Below are positions 48,107 to 58,977 of a stretch of DNA of 64,000 nucleotides, piece by piece; the stretch's first letter is position 1; each line of letters begins with the position of its first letter. The DNA comes from Pseudomonas sp. BN102 (GTDB taxonomy: Bacteria > Pseudomonadota > Gammaproteobacteria > Pseudomonadales > Pseudomonadaceae). The stretch spans positions 62,001 to 126,000 of the forward strand of contig NZ_SSON01000072.1 of assembly GCF_029871245.1 (NCBI RefSeq). The letters run 5' to 3'. The notes beneath the pieces are model-generated. The model was not told where the DNA came from, searched no databases, and worked only from the letters and a program-made list of their open reading frames with translations. The position numbers and the translations under genes were made by a program.

Positions 48107-48853
48107 TCAACGCAGCGTATAGCCGCTGTCCACCACCAGATCCTGCCCGTACAGGCCGCGCGCGGCCGGCGAAAGCAGGAAGAGGATGACTTCGGCCACC
48201 GCTTCCGGCTCGAGGAAGCGGCCGCCCAGCAGGCGCTGGTTCACCGTACCGGCCACCGCGCCAAGCTGGTCATCGTCCAGGCCAAGGCTCGACCAGATGG
48301 GCGTGGCGGTGGGGCCGGGCGATACCAGGTTCAAGCGCACACCGCGCTCGGCCATTTCCACGGCCAGGGTGCGCACCTGCGCCTTCAACGCGCTCTTCGA
48401 GGCGATGTAGGCGGCGAGCCCGGGGAAGGTCACCTGGGCGAGGAAGGTGCCGATGAACACCACCGAGGCCGATGGCGCCAATTGATCACGCAGTGCTGCG
48501 AGGGTGTCGAGGGCGCCGGCTCCGTTGACCGCCCATTGCGCGGCGAAGGCGGCAGTGTCCAGGCCGTCGGCCAGACGCGCGATGCCGGCGTTCGGCACCA
48601 GACAGTCCACCGGGCCCAGACTGCGTGCCACAGTCGCCAGGGCCGCGAGGTCGGCGGCACGGGTGACATCGCCGGGCTGCCAGCGCAGGGCGGCGCCGAA
48701 GCGTGCTTTCAGATCGTCCAGCCCGCCGACGCTCCGGCTCATGGCCAATACGCGGGCACCACGGTCGAGCAACTGCTCGACGAGGGACAGGCCGATACCG
48801 GAGCTGGCGCCGGTGACTACGGCAAGGCGATTCTCGAATGTTTCCTGGGGCAT
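48107..48853 (-). CDS. SDR-family oxidoreductase
   Basis: A 248-residue classical short-chain dehydrogenase. TGASSGIG binds the nucleotide, NAGIARL is the second motif and YIASK gives the catalytic Tyr and Lys. The residue 13 before the Tyr, normally Ser, is Thr (IGTFLAQ). The end is the usual SDR tail LYGQDLVVDSGY. ATG 48853 is chosen; a GTG at 48895 would add 14 residues. The gene is not in the P. aeruginosa order I remember here and lies beside an ABC ATPase remnant and a large palindrome, so it may be a local replacement. Substrate unknown. Confidence 0.82.
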   Translation of the reverse strand: MPQETFENRLAVVTGASSGIGLSLVEQLLDRGARVLAMSRSVGGLDDLKARFGAALRWQPGDVTRAADLAALATVARSLGPVDCLVPNAGIARLADGLDTAAFAAQWAVNGAGALDTLAALRDQLAPSASVVFIGTFLAQVTFPGLAAYIASKSALKAQVRTLAVEMAERGVRLNLVSPGPTATPIWSSLGLDDDQLGAVAGTVNQRLLGGRFLEPEAVAEVILFLLSPAARGLYGQDLVVDSGYTLR

Positions 48854-48941
48854 GACAGGGGTCCTGTTGTGAAGGGAGTCGTCGGGCTCAGCCACGACGC
48901 TCTGTCAGAAACAAGAACCGCGCCAAAAATAAAAGGCTTAT

Positions 48942-48954
48942 AAATCAATAATTT
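48942..48954 (+). promoter_or_regulatory. IHF consensus before the SDR gene
   Basis: AATCAATAATTTG fits WATCAANNNNTTR exactly. It lies in an AT-rich stretch (48925-48958) between the SDR start and the large palindrome. It may simply be the promoter. Confidence 0.35.
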
Positions 48955-48965
48955 GAAAGCGTTGA

Positions 48966-49017
48966 TGTCCGTATGACTGCAAATATTTGCGGTCATACGG
49001 ACACAGATTGCGGTCAT
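48966..49017. promoter_or_regulatory. 38-bp palindrome plus third half-site upstream of the SDR gene
   Basis: 48966-49003 is a palindrome with ends TGTCCGTATGAC and GTCATACGGACA, centred on AAATATTT, with one imperfect pair. Its right half TTGCGGTCAT (48987-48996) is repeated exactly at 49008-49017, 21 bp away, so both fall on the same face of DNA. It looks like an operator for a dimeric regulator, about 115 bp before the SDR start. No regulator gene is adjacent. Confidence 0.6.
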
Positions 49018-49028
49018 TATGACTCACG

Positions 49029-49109
49029 TCAGTTGGCTTTCTTGACCGTGCTGAGGAAGCAACGGGTGCGCTCTTCCCGTGGGTTGCCGAAGTGCTCTTC
49101 CGGAGCGCC
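49029..49109 (-). pseudogene. 3' remnant of an amino-acid ABC transporter ATPase gene
   Basis: On the minus strand a short frame reads GAPEEHFGNPREERTRCFLS and ends TVKKAN-stop. This matches the last residues of polar amino acid ABC transporter ATPases (GlnQ/HisP type), whose C termini end like F.NP...RT..FLS. Nothing of the ATPase core is present upstream; that sequence is a GC-rich hairpin (about 49106-49160). It looks like a deletion scar. Confidence 0.5.
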
Positions 49110-49175
49110 CGCCCTTGCGGCGGGGCTCCTTCGCAGGCCCGCAAGGTGGGCTGAAGTCCACCCTACCGGTTCAAC

Positions 49176-49487
49176 CTATGAACGCTTGTCCAGCCGCTTC
49201 AGGAATACCGTCATCTCCTTCTCCGCCTGCTTGTCGCCATGGGCGCGGGCGGCGTCCAGGCCCTGGGTCCAGGCTTCTCGCGCCGCGGCATGCTCGCCCT
49301 GGGCTTCCAGGGCCTTGCCCAGCAGTTTCCAGGCGGCCGAATACTTGGGGTCGAAGACCACGCACTGACGCAGGTGTTCGACGGCCTTCGGGTGGTCGCC
49401 CTGATCCAGGTAGCCCTTGCCCAGGCCGAAGCGCAACAGGGCGTTGTCGACGCCCTTGGCCAGCATTTTTTCCAGTGACTCGATCAT
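49176..49487 (-). CDS. tetratricopeptide-repeat protein
   Basis: A 103-residue cytoplasmic protein with about two TPR units (LRFGLGKGYLDQGDHPKAVEHL and AWKLLGKALEAQGEHAAAREAW). TPR proteins hold partners; none is evident. It matches the small TPR gene PA0015 next to trkA in P. aeruginosa. ATG 49487 is chosen for the MIESLEKML start and the AGGAGAG upstream; 49505 is an alternative. It is followed by the ABC ATPase remnant. Confidence 0.82.
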   Translation of the reverse strand: MIESLEKMLAKGVDNALLRFGLGKGYLDQGDHPKAVEHLRQCVVFDPKYSAAWKLLGKALEAQGEHAAAREAWTQGLDAARAHGDKQAEKEMTVFLKRLDKRS

Positions 49488-49526
49488 GCCCTGCTCTCCT
49501 GCCAATCGCGTTCGTCATTGTGCCAG

Positions 49527-49760
49527 CTAGAAGCGCCAGAAGGCCGGGGTGAGAAGGATCAGCGGGGAAAATACCTCCAGCCGGCCCAGCACCATGGCCA
49601 GGCTCAGCACCAGCTTGGCGCTGTCGGGCAGGTTGGCATAGTGCGTGGCGTCCTCGCCCAGGGCGGGGCCGAGGTTGTTCATGCAGGAGGCCAGGGCGGA
49701 GAAGGCGGTCAGCTGGTCCAGGTCCAGGGCGAGCAGGATCAGCAGGAGGACGCGGCCGGA
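49527..49760 (-). pseudogene. trkH: 3' remnant of a trkH potassium transporter gene
   Basis: The minus strand reads VLLLILLALDLDQLTAFSAL, then SCMNNLGPALGE and SLAMVLGRLEVFSPLILLTP ending AFWRF-stop. This is the last membrane repeat of TrkH, including its fourth selectivity-filter-like NNLGP. About 75 residues remain of roughly 485; upstream the frame runs into unrelated sequence just after the trkA stop. It has no start or ribosome-binding site. It implies an ancestral trkA-trkH pair, as in some other gammaproteobacteria, lost here by deletion. A functional trkH is presumably elsewhere. Confidence 0.75.
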
Positions 49761-49809
49761 ATGGTCGGAGAACTGTCCGAAACCATTCCCGCGCCGCGGT
49801 GCGGCCGAC

Positions 49810-51183
49810 CTAGAAGAAGGTCAGGCCGACCTGGAACAGGCGCTCGGCATCGCGGATGTACTTCTTGTCCACGAGGAACAGGATCACGTGGTCCCCCGAT
49901 TCGATCACCGTGTCGTCGTGGGCGATCAGCACTTCCTCGTCGCGGATGATGGCGCCGATGGTGGTGCCCGGCGGCAGGGCGATGTCCTCGATCATCTTGC
50001 CCACCACCTTGCTCGACTTCGCGTCGCCATGGGCGATGGCTTCGATGGCCTCGGCCGCGCCGCGGCGCAGGGAGTGCACGCTGACGATGTCGCCGCGGCG
50101 CACGTGGGTCAGCAGGGTGCCGATGGTGGCCAACTGAGGGCTGATGGCGATGTCGATGTCGCCGCCCTGCACCAGATCCACGTAGGCCGGGTTGTTGATG
50201 ATGGTCATCACCTTGCGCGCGCCCAGGCGCTTGGCCAGCAGCGAGGACATGATGTTGGCCTCGTCGTCGTTGGTCAGGGCGAGGAAGATGTCCGCGTCGT
50301 TGATGTTCTCCTCCACCAGCAGGTCGCGGTCGGAGGCGCTGCCCTGCAGGACGACGGTGCTGTCCAGGGTCTCCGAGAGGTGTCGGCAGCGCGCCGGGTT
50401 CATCTCGATGATCTTCACCTGGTAGCGGCTCTCGATGGCTTCGGCCAGGCGCTCGCCGATATGGCCGCCGCCGGCGATCACCACCCGCTTGTAGTTGTCC
50501 TCAAGGCGCCGCAGTTCGCTCATCACCGCGCGGATGTGGGCCTTGGCGGCGATGAAGAAGACTTCGTCATCGGCCTCGATAACCGTGTCGCCCTTGGGAA
50601 TGATCGGCCGGTTGCGGCGGAAGATGGCCGCCACGCGGGTGTCGACGTTCGGCATGTGCTGTCGGATCTGGCGTAGTTCCTGGCCCACCAGCGGGCCGCC
50701 GTAGTAGGCCTTGACCCCCACCAGCTGGGCCTTGCCCTCAGCGAAGTCGATCACCTGCAGGGCGCCGGGGTACTCGATCAGGCGCTTGATGTAGTTGGTC
50801 ACCACCTGTTCCGGGCTGATCAGCACGTCCACCGGAATGGCCTCGTTATCGAACAGGCCGGCGCGGGTCAGGTAGGCCGCCTCACGCACCCGGGCGATCT
50901 TGGTGGGGGTGTGGAACAGGGTGTAGGCCACCTGGCAGGCGACCATGTTCACCTCGTCGCTGTTGGTCACCGCGACCAGCATGTCGGCGTCGTCGGCGCC
51001 GGCCTGGCGCAGCACGGTGGGGAAGGAGCCACGGCCGTGCACGGTACGGATGTCGAGACGGTCACCGAGGTCGCGCAGGCGGTCGCCGTCGGTATCGACC
51101 ACGGTGATGTCGTTGGCTTCGCCCGAGAGGTGTTCGGCCAGGGTGCCCCCCACCTGGCCGGCGCCGAGAATGATGATCTTCAC
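49810..51183 (-). CDS. trkA: Trk system potassium uptake protein TrkA
   Basis: A 457-residue regulatory subunit of Trk K+ uptake. Two RCK_N/RCK_C pairs: [13 protein letters not shown] (7-19) and [13 protein letters not shown] (about 237-249) are NAD-binding folds. It gates the TrkH channel from the cytoplasm. The usual partner gene directly downstream survives only as a fragment. Twelve bp after rsmB's stop on the same strand. Confidence 0.95.
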   Translation of the reverse strand: MKIIILGAGQVGGTLAEHLSGEANDITVVDTDGDRLRDLGDRLDIRTVHGRGSFPTVLRQAGADDADMLVAVTNSDEVNMVACQVAYTLFHTPTKIARVREAAYLTRAGLFDNEAIPVDVLISPEQVVTNYIKRLIEYPGALQVIDFAEGKAQLVGVKAYYGGPLVGQELRQIRQHMPNVDTRVAAIFRRNRPIIPKGDTVIEADDEVFFIAAKAHIRAVMSELRRLEDNYKRVVIAGGGHIGERLAEAIESRYQVKIIEMNPARCRHLSETLDSTVVLQGSASDRDLLVEENINDADIFLALTNDDEANIMSSLLAKRLGARKVMTIINNPAYVDLVQGGDIDIAISPQLATIGTLLTHVRRGDIVSVHSLRRGAAEAIEAIAHGDAKSSKVVGKMIEDIALPPGTTIGAIIRDEEVLIAHDDTVIESGDHVILFLVDKKYIRDAERLFQVGLTFF

Positions 51184-51194
51184 TGCTAGCTCCG

Positions 51195-52508
51195 TTAGCC
51201 GCGCGCTGAGGCGGCGATCTTGATCAGCTTGGCATAGTAGAAACCGTCATGACCGTCTTCCTGCGCCAGCAACTGGCGGCCATGGGGTTGTTTCAATCCG
51301 TAGGGGCCGGGGATGTCCAGCTCGCGGGCGCCAGGCGTGCGGGCGAGGAAGGCGGCAATGTTGTCGCTGTTTTCCTGTGGCAGGGTCGAGCAGGTGGCGT
51401 AGAGCAGCACGCCGCCCACTTCCAGCGTCGGCCAGAGTGCGTCCAGCAGCTCGCCCTGGAGCTGGGCCAGGGCGGGGATGTCCTCCGCCTGGCGGGTCAG
51501 CTTGATGTCCGGGTGGCGGCGAATTACGCCGGTCGCCGAGCATGGCGCATCGAGCAGGATGCGCTGGAAGGGCTTGCCGTCCCACCAGGCGCCCGTGTCA
51601 CGGCCGTCGGCGGCGATCAGGGTGGCCTGCAATTGCAGCCGTGCCAGGTTCTCGCGCACGCGCACCAGCCGGCTTTCTTCCAAGTCGACGGCCACCACCT
51701 CGGCGAGGCCCGGTTCGGCCTCCAGCAGGTGGCAGGTCTTGCCGCCGGGGGCGCAGCAGGCGTCCAGCACGCGCTGGCCGGGTGCGAGTTCGAGCAGGTC
51801 GGCGGACAGTTGCGCGGCCTCATCCTGCACGCTGACGCGGCCTTCGGCGAAGCCGGGCAGGGTCTTCACATCGCAGGCTTCCTCGAGGCGGATGCCGTCG
51901 CGGCTGAAGCGGCAGGGTCCGGCGCTGATGCCGGCCCGCGCCAGCTCGGTCAGGTAGGCATCGCGGCTGCCATGGCGGCGGTTGACCCGCAGGATCAGCG
52001 GCGGATGCGCGTTGTTCGCCGCACACACCGCTTCCCAGTGCTCCGGCCAGCTGGCCTTGAGTGCCTTCTGCAGCCAGCGCGGGTGGGCGGTGCGGGCGGC
52101 CGGGTCGCGTTCCAGCTCGGCGAAGATGGCTTCGCCCTGGCGCTGGGCGTTGCGCAGCACGGCATTGAGCAGGCCCTTGGCCCAGGGCTTCTTCAGCTTG
52201 TCCGAGCAACCAACGGTTTCGCCAATGGCGGCGTGGGCAGGGATGCGGGTGTAGAAGAGCTGGTAGAGGCCCACCAGCAGCAGGGCTTCGACGTCCTTGT
52301 CGGCAGCCTTGAACGGCTTCTGCAACAGGCGATCGGCCAGGGCGGCGAGGCGCGGCTGCCAACGGGCGGCGCCGAAGGCGAGGTCCTGGGCCAAGGCGCG
52401 GTCGCGGGGCTCCACCTTGTCCAGCTGCGGCGGCAGGCTGCCGCCGAGGGAAGCCTTGCCGGAAAGGACCGCGGCCAGGGCGCGTGCGGCAGCGAGACGC
52501 GGGTTCAT
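51195..52508 (-). CDS. rsmB: 16S rRNA (cytosine-C5)-methyltransferase RsmB
   Basis: A 437-residue enzyme making m5C967 in 16S rRNA. The N-terminal NusB-like RNA-binding domain (1-140) precedes the methyltransferase with [16 protein letters not shown] (SAM site) and [10 protein letters not shown] (catalytic Cys). It overlaps fmt by 4 bp. Also known as sun or fmu. Confidence 0.96.
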   Translation of the reverse strand: MNPRLAAARALAAVLSGKASLGGSLPPQLDKVEPRDRALAQDLAFGAARWQPRLAALADRLLQKPFKAADKDVEALLLVGLYQLFYTRIPAHAAIGETVGCSDKLKKPWAKGLLNAVLRNAQRQGEAIFAELERDPAARTAHPRWLQKALKASWPEHWEAVCAANNAHPPLILRVNRRHGSRDAYLTELARAGISAGPCRFSRDGIRLEEACDVKTLPGFAEGRVSVQDEAAQLSADLLELAPGQRVLDACCAPGGKTCHLLEAEPGLAEVVAVDLEESRLVRVRENLARLQLQATLIAADGRDTGAWWDGKPFQRILLDAPCSATGVIRRHPDIKLTRQAEDIPALAQLQGELLDALWPTLEVGGVLLYATCSTLPQENSDNIAAFLARTPGARELDIPGPYGLKQPHGRQLLAQEDGHDGFYYAKLIKIAASARG

Positions 52509-53449
52509 GCGCCCAGCACCTTGCCCACGGCGAACTGCTCGCGGCGGCTGTTGTAGAGGTCGGCGAAGTTCAGCGGCTTGCCGCCGGGCAGCTGCAGGCG
52601 GGTGAGAAGCAGGGCGCCCTCGCCGCAGGCGACGGTCAGGCCGTCCTTGCTGGCGGCGAGGATCTGTCCGGGCACACCCTTGCCCTCACCGAGGGTGGCG
52701 GCCAGCACTTTCAACGGCTCGCCATCGAGGCTGCTATGGCAGATCGGCCAGGGGTTGAAGGCGCGCACCAGGCGTTCCAGCTCAACGGCCGGGCGGCTCC
52801 AGTCGATCCGCGCTTCGTCCTTGTTCAGCTTGTGGGCGTAGTTGGCCAGGGCATCGTCCTGCACCTCGCCTTGGAGCGTGCCGGCGGCCAGGCCTTCGAC
52901 GGCTTGCAGCACGGCCTGGGGGCCGAGCTGGGCGAGACGGTCGTGCAGGCTGCCGCCGGTGTCGGAGGCCGCGATCGGCGTGGTGACCTTGAGCAGCATG
53001 GGGCCGGTATCCAGGCCCGCTTCCATCTGCATCACGGTGACGCCGCTCTCCGCGTCACCCGCCTGCACCGCGCGCTGGATCGGCGCGGCGCCGCGCCAGC
53101 GCGGCAGCAACGAGGCGTGGCTGTTGATGCAGCCGAGGCGCGGGGTGTCGAGCACCACCTGCGGCAGGATCAGGCCGTAGGCCACCACCACCATCAGGTC
53201 CGCGCCCAGGGCCTTCAGTTCAGCCTGGGCGGCCGGGTCGCGCAGCGTCGGCGGCTGCAGCACCGGGATGTCGTGCTCCACGGCAAGCTGTTTGACCGGG
53301 CTCGGCATCAGCTTCTGGCCACGGCCGGCCGGGCGGTCTGGCTGGGTGTAGACGGCGACTATCTGGTGAGGGGAGTCGAGCAGGGCTTTGAGGTGCTCGG
53401 CGGCAAACTCCGGGGTGCCGGCGAAGACGAGGCGCAAAGGCTGGGTCAT
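52505..53449 (-). CDS. fmt: methionyl-tRNA formyltransferase
   Basis: A 314-residue enzyme formylating initiator Met-t[18 protein letters not shown] is the N terminus, [16 protein letters not shown] the catalytic HASLLPxWRG-type motif, and the C-terminal domain holds the tRNA-binding barrel. Works with def, whose product removes the formyl group; the two are separated here by a terminator-like hairpin. Confidence 0.97.
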   Translation of the reverse strand: MTQPLRLVFAGTPEFAAEHLKALLDSPHQIVAVYTQPDRPAGRGQKLMPSPVKQLAVEHDIPVLQPPTLRDPAAQAELKALGADLMVVVAYGLILPQVVLDTPRLGCINSHASLLPRWRGAAPIQRAVQAGDAESGVTVMQMEAGLDTGPMLLKVTTPIAASDTGGSLHDRLAQLGPQAVLQAVEGLAAGTLQGEVQDDALANYAHKLNKDEARIDWSRPAVELERLVRAFNPWPICHSSLDGEPLKVLAATLGEGKGVPGQILAASKDGLTVACGEGALLLTRLQLPGGKPLNFADLYNSRREQFAVGKVLGA

Positions 53450-53467
53450 GGCTACTCGCTAAAAGAA

Positions 53468-53491
53468 AAAGGCTTGCCGGAGCAAGCCTTT
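53468..53491 (-). terminator. terminator-like hairpin between def and fmt
   Basis: AAAGGCTTGC and GCAAGCCTTT pair over 10 bp with a CGGA loop; on the minus strand TTTTTCTTTT follows. This should stop most def transcription before fmt. Confidence 0.75.
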
Positions 53492-53503
53492 GGAGATCGG
53501 GGA

Positions 53504-54010
53504 TCAAGCGTGCTGGCGGTGCTGCTTTTCCAGCTTCTTCTTGATGCGGTCGCGCTTGAGGGACGACAGGTAGTCGACGAAGAGCTTGCCGTTGAGGTGG
53601 TCGCACTCGTGCTGGATGCACACGGCGAGCAGGCCTTCGGCGATCAGCTCGAAGGGCTGGCCGTCGCGGTCCAGGGCCTTGATCTTCACCTTCTGCGGGC
53701 GGTCGACGTTCTCGTAGAAGCCCGGTACCGAAAGGCAGCCTTCCTGGTACTGGTCCATCTCGTCGGTGAGGGATTCGAACTCGGGGTTGATGAAGACCCG
53801 CGGCTCGGACTTGTCTTCCGACAGGTCCATCACCACCACGCGCTTGTGCACATTCACCTGGGTGGCGGCCAGGCCGATGCCCGGCGCGGCGTACATGGTT
53901 TCGAACATGTCGTCGATCAGCTTGCGCACGGAATCGTCCACCACCTCCACCGGCTTGGCGATGGTGCGAAGCCGCGGATCGGGGAATTCGAGAATGTTCA
54001 GTATCGCCAT
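53504..54010 (-). CDS. def: peptide deformylase
   Basis: A 168-residue Fe2+/Zn2+ hydrolase. All three motifs are present: [17 protein letters not shown] and QHECDHLNG, with the metal ligands Cys in EGCLS and the two His in HECDH. The longer C-terminal tail is of type 1. Divergent from tsaP. Confidence 0.97.
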   Translation of the reverse strand: MAILNILEFPDPRLRTIAKPVEVVDDSVRKLIDDMFETMYAAPGIGLAATQVNVHKRVVVMDLSEDKSEPRVFINPEFESLTDEMDQYQEGCLSVPGFYENVDRPQKVKIKALDRDGQPFELIAEGLLAVCIQHECDHLNGKLFVDYLSSLKRDRIKKKLEKQHRQHA

Positions 54011-54151
54011 ATGCGTTTGTGATGCACTTGTGGAATAAAGTAAAAATCCGCTGCTAAGATGATGAGCAGCATCGAAAAACGGCTACAGAGCCCGGTTGGG
54101 GCGGCTCTCAGGGCGTTTCATGTGAATGGACATAATAAAGGGATTCACCGC

Positions 54152-55177
54152 ATGAGGAAATCACTACTCGCCCTGCTGCTCCTGGCTGCCAGTGGCCTGA
54201 CCCAGGCTGCGGTGGAACTCAGGGAGGGGCATCCGGAGCGCTATACGGTGGTCCGTGGCGACACGCTCTGGGATATTTCGGGCAAGTTCCTGAGCAAGCC
54301 CTGGAAATGGCCGGAAATCTGGCACGCCAACCCGCAGATCGAAAACCCGCACCTGATCTATCCAGGTGATGTCCTCAGTCTGGTCTACATCGACGGCCAG
54401 CCGCGCCTGGTGCTCAACCGCGGTGCTTCCCGCGGCACCGTCAAGCTCTCTCCCCAGATGCGCAGCACGCCCATGGCCGAAGCCATCCCGGCCATCCCGC
54501 TGGAAGCCATCAACAGCTTCCTGCTCTCCAACCGCATCATCGATGACCCCAAGGAGTTCGAAGCCGCTCCTTATATAGTCGCCGGCAATGCCGAGCGCGT
54601 GGTCAGCGGCGCCGGTGACCGCGTCTACGCCCGCGGCAGCTTCTCCGAGGAGCAGCCGGTCTTCGGCATCTTCCGCCAGGGCAAGAGCTACATCGATCCG
54701 GAAACCAAGGAATTCCTCGGCATCAACGCCGACGATATCGGCGGCGGCGAGATGGTCGCCGACGAAGGTGACATCGGCACCCTGCTGCTGACCCGCTCCA
54801 CCCAGGAAGTCCGCCTCGGCGACCGGCTGTTCCCCACCGAGGAACGCGCGATCAATTCGACCTTCATGCCCAGCGCGCCGGCCGGCGACGTCAACGGTGT
54901 GATCCTCGATGTGCCGCGTGGCGTGACCCAGGTCGGCCAGTTCGACGTGGTCACCATCAACAAGGGCAAGCGCGATGGCCTGGTGGAAGGCAACGTGCTG
55001 GCGATCTTCAAGACCGGCGAAACCGTGCGCGACCGGATCACCGATGAATTCATCAAGATCCCGGACGAGCGCGCCGGCCTGCTGATGGTGTTCCGCACCT
55101 ACGACAAGCTCAGTTACGGCCTGATCCTCGCCGCCTCCCGCCAGTTGGCGGTGATGGACAAGGTACACAACCCGTAA
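54152..55177 (+). CDS. tsaP: LysM peptidoglycan-binding protein (TsaP type)
   Basis: A 341-residue exported protein: signal peptide MRKSLLALLLLAASGLTQA, then a LysM domain (about 32-80; YTVVRGDTLWDISGKFL) that binds peptidoglycan, followed by a unique beta-rich region. Matches PA0020, described as a secretin-associated protein of type IV pili (TsaP). AAAGGGA lies before ATG 54152. Divergent from def, followed by a terminator and dprA. Confidence 0.88.
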   Translation: MRKSLLALLLLAASGLTQAAVELREGHPERYTVVRGDTLWDISGKFLSKPWKWPEIWHANPQIENPHLIYPGDVLSLVYIDGQPRLVLNRGASRGTVKLSPQMRSTPMAEAIPAIPLEAINSFLLSNRIIDDPKEFEAAPYIVAGNAERVVSGAGDRVYARGSFSEEQPVFGIFRQGKSYIDPETKEFLGINADDIGGGEMVADEGDIGTLLLTRSTQEVRLGDRLFPTEERAINSTFMPSAPAGDVNGVILDVPRGVTQVGQFDVVTINKGKRDGLVEGNVLAIFKTGETVRDRITDEFIKIPDERAGLLMVFRTYDKLSYGLILAASRQLAVMDKVHNP

Positions 55178-55183
55178 CACCTC

Positions 55184-55210
55184 CAAGCCCCCGCGTCGCG
55201 GGGGCTTGTT
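55184..55210 (+). terminator. terminator between tsaP and dprA
   Basis: CAAGCCCCCGC and GCGGGGGCTTG form an 11-bp stem followed by TTGTT, seven bp after tsaP. Confidence 0.88.
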
Positions 55211-55262
55211 GTATTGATGGCGGTCCTGCCGCTGCGCGCGGCGCGATCAAGGACCGATCGAC

Positions 55263-56357
55263 ATGCCAACTATCTCCCCTGCCGAGCTGGAAGCTCGCCT
55301 GCGTCTGCATCTGCTCCCCGAACTCGGCCCGGCCCGATTCCACCGCCTGCTGGAAGCCTTCGGCAGCGCCTCCGCCGCCCTCAGCGCACCGGCTCCCGCC
55401 TGGCGTTCCCTGGGGCTGCCGCAAGCCTCCGCTGACGCGCGGCGCAGCCCACAGATCCGCGACGCCGCCGCCAACGCCCTGGCCTGGCTGGAGCAGCCCG
55501 GTCATCGCCTGCTGTGCTGGGATGACCCCGCCTACCCCGCCCTGCTCGGTGAACTGGCCGGTGCCCCGCCGCTGCTGTTCGTCGCCGGAGATCCCGCGCT
55601 GCTGGAGCGGCCGCAGCTGGCCATGGTGGGCAGCCGCCGCGCATCGGCCGCCGGGCTGGACACCGCACGCGCCTTCGCCCGCAGCCTGGCCGGCGGCGGC
55701 TTCGTGATCACCAGCGGCCTGGCCCTGGGCATCGACGGCGCTGCCCACCAGGGCGCGCTGGATGCGGGCGGCAAGACGGTGGCGGTGCTCGGCACCGGCC
55801 TCGAGCGCGTCTACCCGAATCGTCACCGCAGCCTGGCCGCGCGAATCGTCGACGAAGGCGGCACTCTGGTCTCCGAGCTGCCGCTGGACTGCCCACCGCA
55901 CCCCGGTAATTTCCCGCGGCGCAATCGCATCATCAGCGGCCTTTCCCTCGGCGTGCTGGTGGTGGAGGCCAGCCCCTCCAGCGGATCCCTGATCACCGCG
56001 CGCCTGGCCGCCGAGCAGGGTCGCGAGGTCTATGCCATTCCCGGTTCCATCCACCATCCAGGGGCCCGCGGCTGTCACCAGCTGATCCGCGAAGGCGCCA
56101 CGCTGGTGGAGAAGGTGGAAGACATTCTCGAAGCCCTGCGCGGTTGGCAGGCCGTGGCGTCCGCTCCGCGGGTCGACACCCCGGCACCAGTCTCCCATCC
56201 GCTGTTGGACCTGCTGCGCGCAGCCCCCTACAGCAGCGAAGGCCTGGCCGCCGCCAGCGGCTGGGAGCTGCCACGTATCCTGGCCGAACTCACCGACCTC
56301 GAACTGCAGGGCCTGATTGCCCGCGACGCTGGCTGCTGGGTGCATCGCTCTGGTTGA
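55263..56357 (+). CDS. dprA: DNA-processing protein DprA (Smf)
   Basis: A 364-residue DNA-binding protein that loads RecA on incoming single-stranded DNA in transformation. The Rossmann-like core has [29 protein letters not shown] and [12 protein letters not shown]. An N-terminal SAM-like region (1-60) and a C-terminal winged-helix (about 310-364) flank it. CGATCGAC, not a good ribosome-binding site, precedes ATG 55263. Confidence 0.95.
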   Translation: MPTISPAELEARLRLHLLPELGPARFHRLLEAFGSASAALSAPAPAWRSLGLPQASADARRSPQIRDAAANALAWLEQPGHRLLCWDDPAYPALLGELAGAPPLLFVAGDPALLERPQLAMVGSRRASAAGLDTARAFARSLAGGGFVITSGLALGIDGAAHQGALDAGGKTVAVLGTGLERVYPNRHRSLAARIVDEGGTLVSELPLDCPPHPGNFPRRNRIISGLSLGVLVVEASPSSGSLITARLAAEQGREVYAIPGSIHHPGARGCHQLIREGATLVEKVEDILEALRGWQAVASAPRVDTPAPVSHPLLDLLRAAPYSSEGLAAASGWELPRILAELTDLELQGLIARDAGCWVHRSG

Positions 56358-56397
56358 GCCTTGTACACTTTGCCGAACTGGTTTGCGGGAGTGGGTG

Positions 56398-56952
56398 ATG
56401 GTCAGCAAGTGGCGAGTGCAGCGAGTGGCGCGGATCGTGCGCGAGGGCGGGGTGATCGCCTATCCCACCGAGGCGGTCTGGGGCCTGGGCTGCGACCCCT
56501 GGAACGAGGACGCGGTGTATCGCCTGCTGGCGCTCAAGGAGCGTCCTGTGGAGAAGGGCCTGATCCTGGTGGCGGACAATATCCGCCAGTTCGACTTCCT
56601 CCTCGAAGGCCTGCCGGATACCTGGCTCGACCGCCTCGCCAGCACCTGGCCGGGACCCAACACCTGGCTGGTGCCGCACCAGGACCTGTTGCCGGAATGG
56701 GTCACCGGCCAGCACGAGAGCGTCGCCCTGCGCGTCAGTGACCACCCGCTGGTGCGCGACCTCTGCGCCCTCACCGGGCCGCTGGTGTCCACCTCCGCCA
56801 ACCCTTCCGGCCGTCCCGCCGCCTATTCGCGCCTGCGGGTGCAGCAGTACTTCGGCGATGACCTAGACGCGGTGCTGGGAGGCGCCCTCGGCGGGCGCCG
56901 CAATCCCAGCGTGATCCGCGACCTGGTGAGCGGCAGGGTCCTCAGGGGATAA
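56398..56952 (+). CDS. tsaC: threonylcarbamoyl-AMP synthase TsaC
   Basis: A 184-residue YrdC-fold enzyme that makes threonylcarbamoyl-AMP for the t6A37 tRNA modification. [15 protein letters not shown] is the conserved motif, with KxR-like [10 protein letters not shown] and [11 protein letters not shown] 56398 follows GCGGGAG. Its end overlaps the convergent qor gene by 11 bp. Confidence 0.94.
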   Translation: MVSKWRVQRVARIVREGGVIAYPTEAVWGLGCDPWNEDAVYRLLALKERPVEKGLILVADNIRQFDFLLEGLPDTWLDRLASTWPGPNTWLVPHQDLLPEWVTGQHESVALRVSDHPLVRDLCALTGPLVSTSANPSGRPAAYSRLRVQQYFGDDLDAVLGGALGGRRNPSVIRDLVSGRVLRG

Positions 56953-57919
56953 GCACGGTCGACCCGGTGGTCTGACGGCTGGCCAGGGCGGTATGCGCCT
57001 TGGCCGCGTCGGCCAGGGCAAAACGCTGCTTGATCTCCACCTTGATGCGGCCGTCGGCGATCAGCCTGAACAGCTCGTCGGCCATGGCCTGCAGGCGTTC
57101 CGGCGTATTCGCGTAGCCGAACAGGGTGGGCCGGGTGACGTAGAGCGAACCCTTCTGCGCCAGTATCCCCAGGTTGACCCCGCTCACCGGCCCCGAGGCA
57201 TTGCCGAAGCTGACCAGCAGGCCGCGTGGGGCCACGCAGTCGAGGGAGATTTCCCAGGTGTCCTTGCCCACCGAGTCATAGACCACCGGGCACTTGGCCC
57301 CGTCGGTCAGTTCCTGCACCCGCTGTACTACGTTCTCGAGGCTGTAGTCGATGGTCGCCCAGGCGCCGTTGGCCTTGGCCAGCTCGGCCTTCTCGGCCGA
57401 GCTGACGGTGCCGATCAGCTTGACTCCCAGGGCCTTTGCCCACTGGCAGGCGATCAGGCCGACACCGCCGGCGGCGGCGTGGAAGAGGATGGTCTCGCCA
57501 CCCTTGAGCTCAAAGGTCTGGCGCAGCAGGTATTGCACCGTCAGGCCCTTGAGCATCACCGCCGCGGCCTGTTCGAAGCTGATGCTGTCCGGCAGCCGCA
57601 CCAGCTTGTCCGCCGGCAGCACGTGCAATTCGCTGTAGGCGCCCAGTGGGCCGGTGGCATAGGCGACGCGGTCGCCCACCTTGAACTGGCTCACCGCGCT
57701 GCCCACTGCCTCCACTTCGCCCGCGCCTTCGGTGCCCAGGCTGGTGGGAAAGGCCGGCGCCGGGTAGAGGCCGCTGCGGTAGTAGGTGTCGATGAAGTTC
57801 AGGCCGATGGCGCGGTTGCGCACGCGCACCTCCTGAGGCCCTGGCTCGGCCGGCTGGTAGTCCGCGTACTCGAGAACTTCCGGACCGCCATAGGCGGAGA
57901 ACTGGATGCGTTTGGCCAT
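56942..57919 (-). CDS. qor: NADPH:quinone reductase (zeta-crystallin family)
   Basis: A 325-residue medium-chain dehydrogenase without zinc ligands. [16 protein letters not shown] is the family motif, and [18 protein letters not shown] the nucleotide-binding site. It reduces quinones with NADPH in the cytoplasm. ATG 57919 is preceded by AAGGAGGTTG. Matches PA0023. Confidence 0.94.
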   Translation of the reverse strand: MAKRIQFSAYGGPEVLEYADYQPAEPGPQEVRVRNRAIGLNFIDTYYRSGLYPAPAFPTSLGTEGAGEVEAVGSAVSQFKVGDRVAYATGPLGAYSELHVLPADKLVRLPDSISFEQAAAVMLKGLTVQYLLRQTFELKGGETILFHAAAGGVGLIACQWAKALGVKLIGTVSSAEKAELAKANGAWATIDYSLENVVQRVQELTDGAKCPVVYDSVGKDTWEISLDCVAPRGLLVSFGNASGPVSGVNLGILAQKGSLYVTRPTLFGYANTPERLQAMADELFRLIADGRIKVEIKQRFALADAAKAHTALASRQTTGSTVLIP

Positions 57920-57969
57920 GCTTGCAACCTCCTTGGTCGGAAAAGCCCCAATCCAACGCCTCGCCTTGA

Positions 57970-58976
<1,007 letters not shown>

Positions 58977-58977
<1 letters not shown>

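Noticed and set aside
49645-50676. 343-codon plus-strand frame over trkA
   Set aside because: Antisense of trkA and the trkH remnant.
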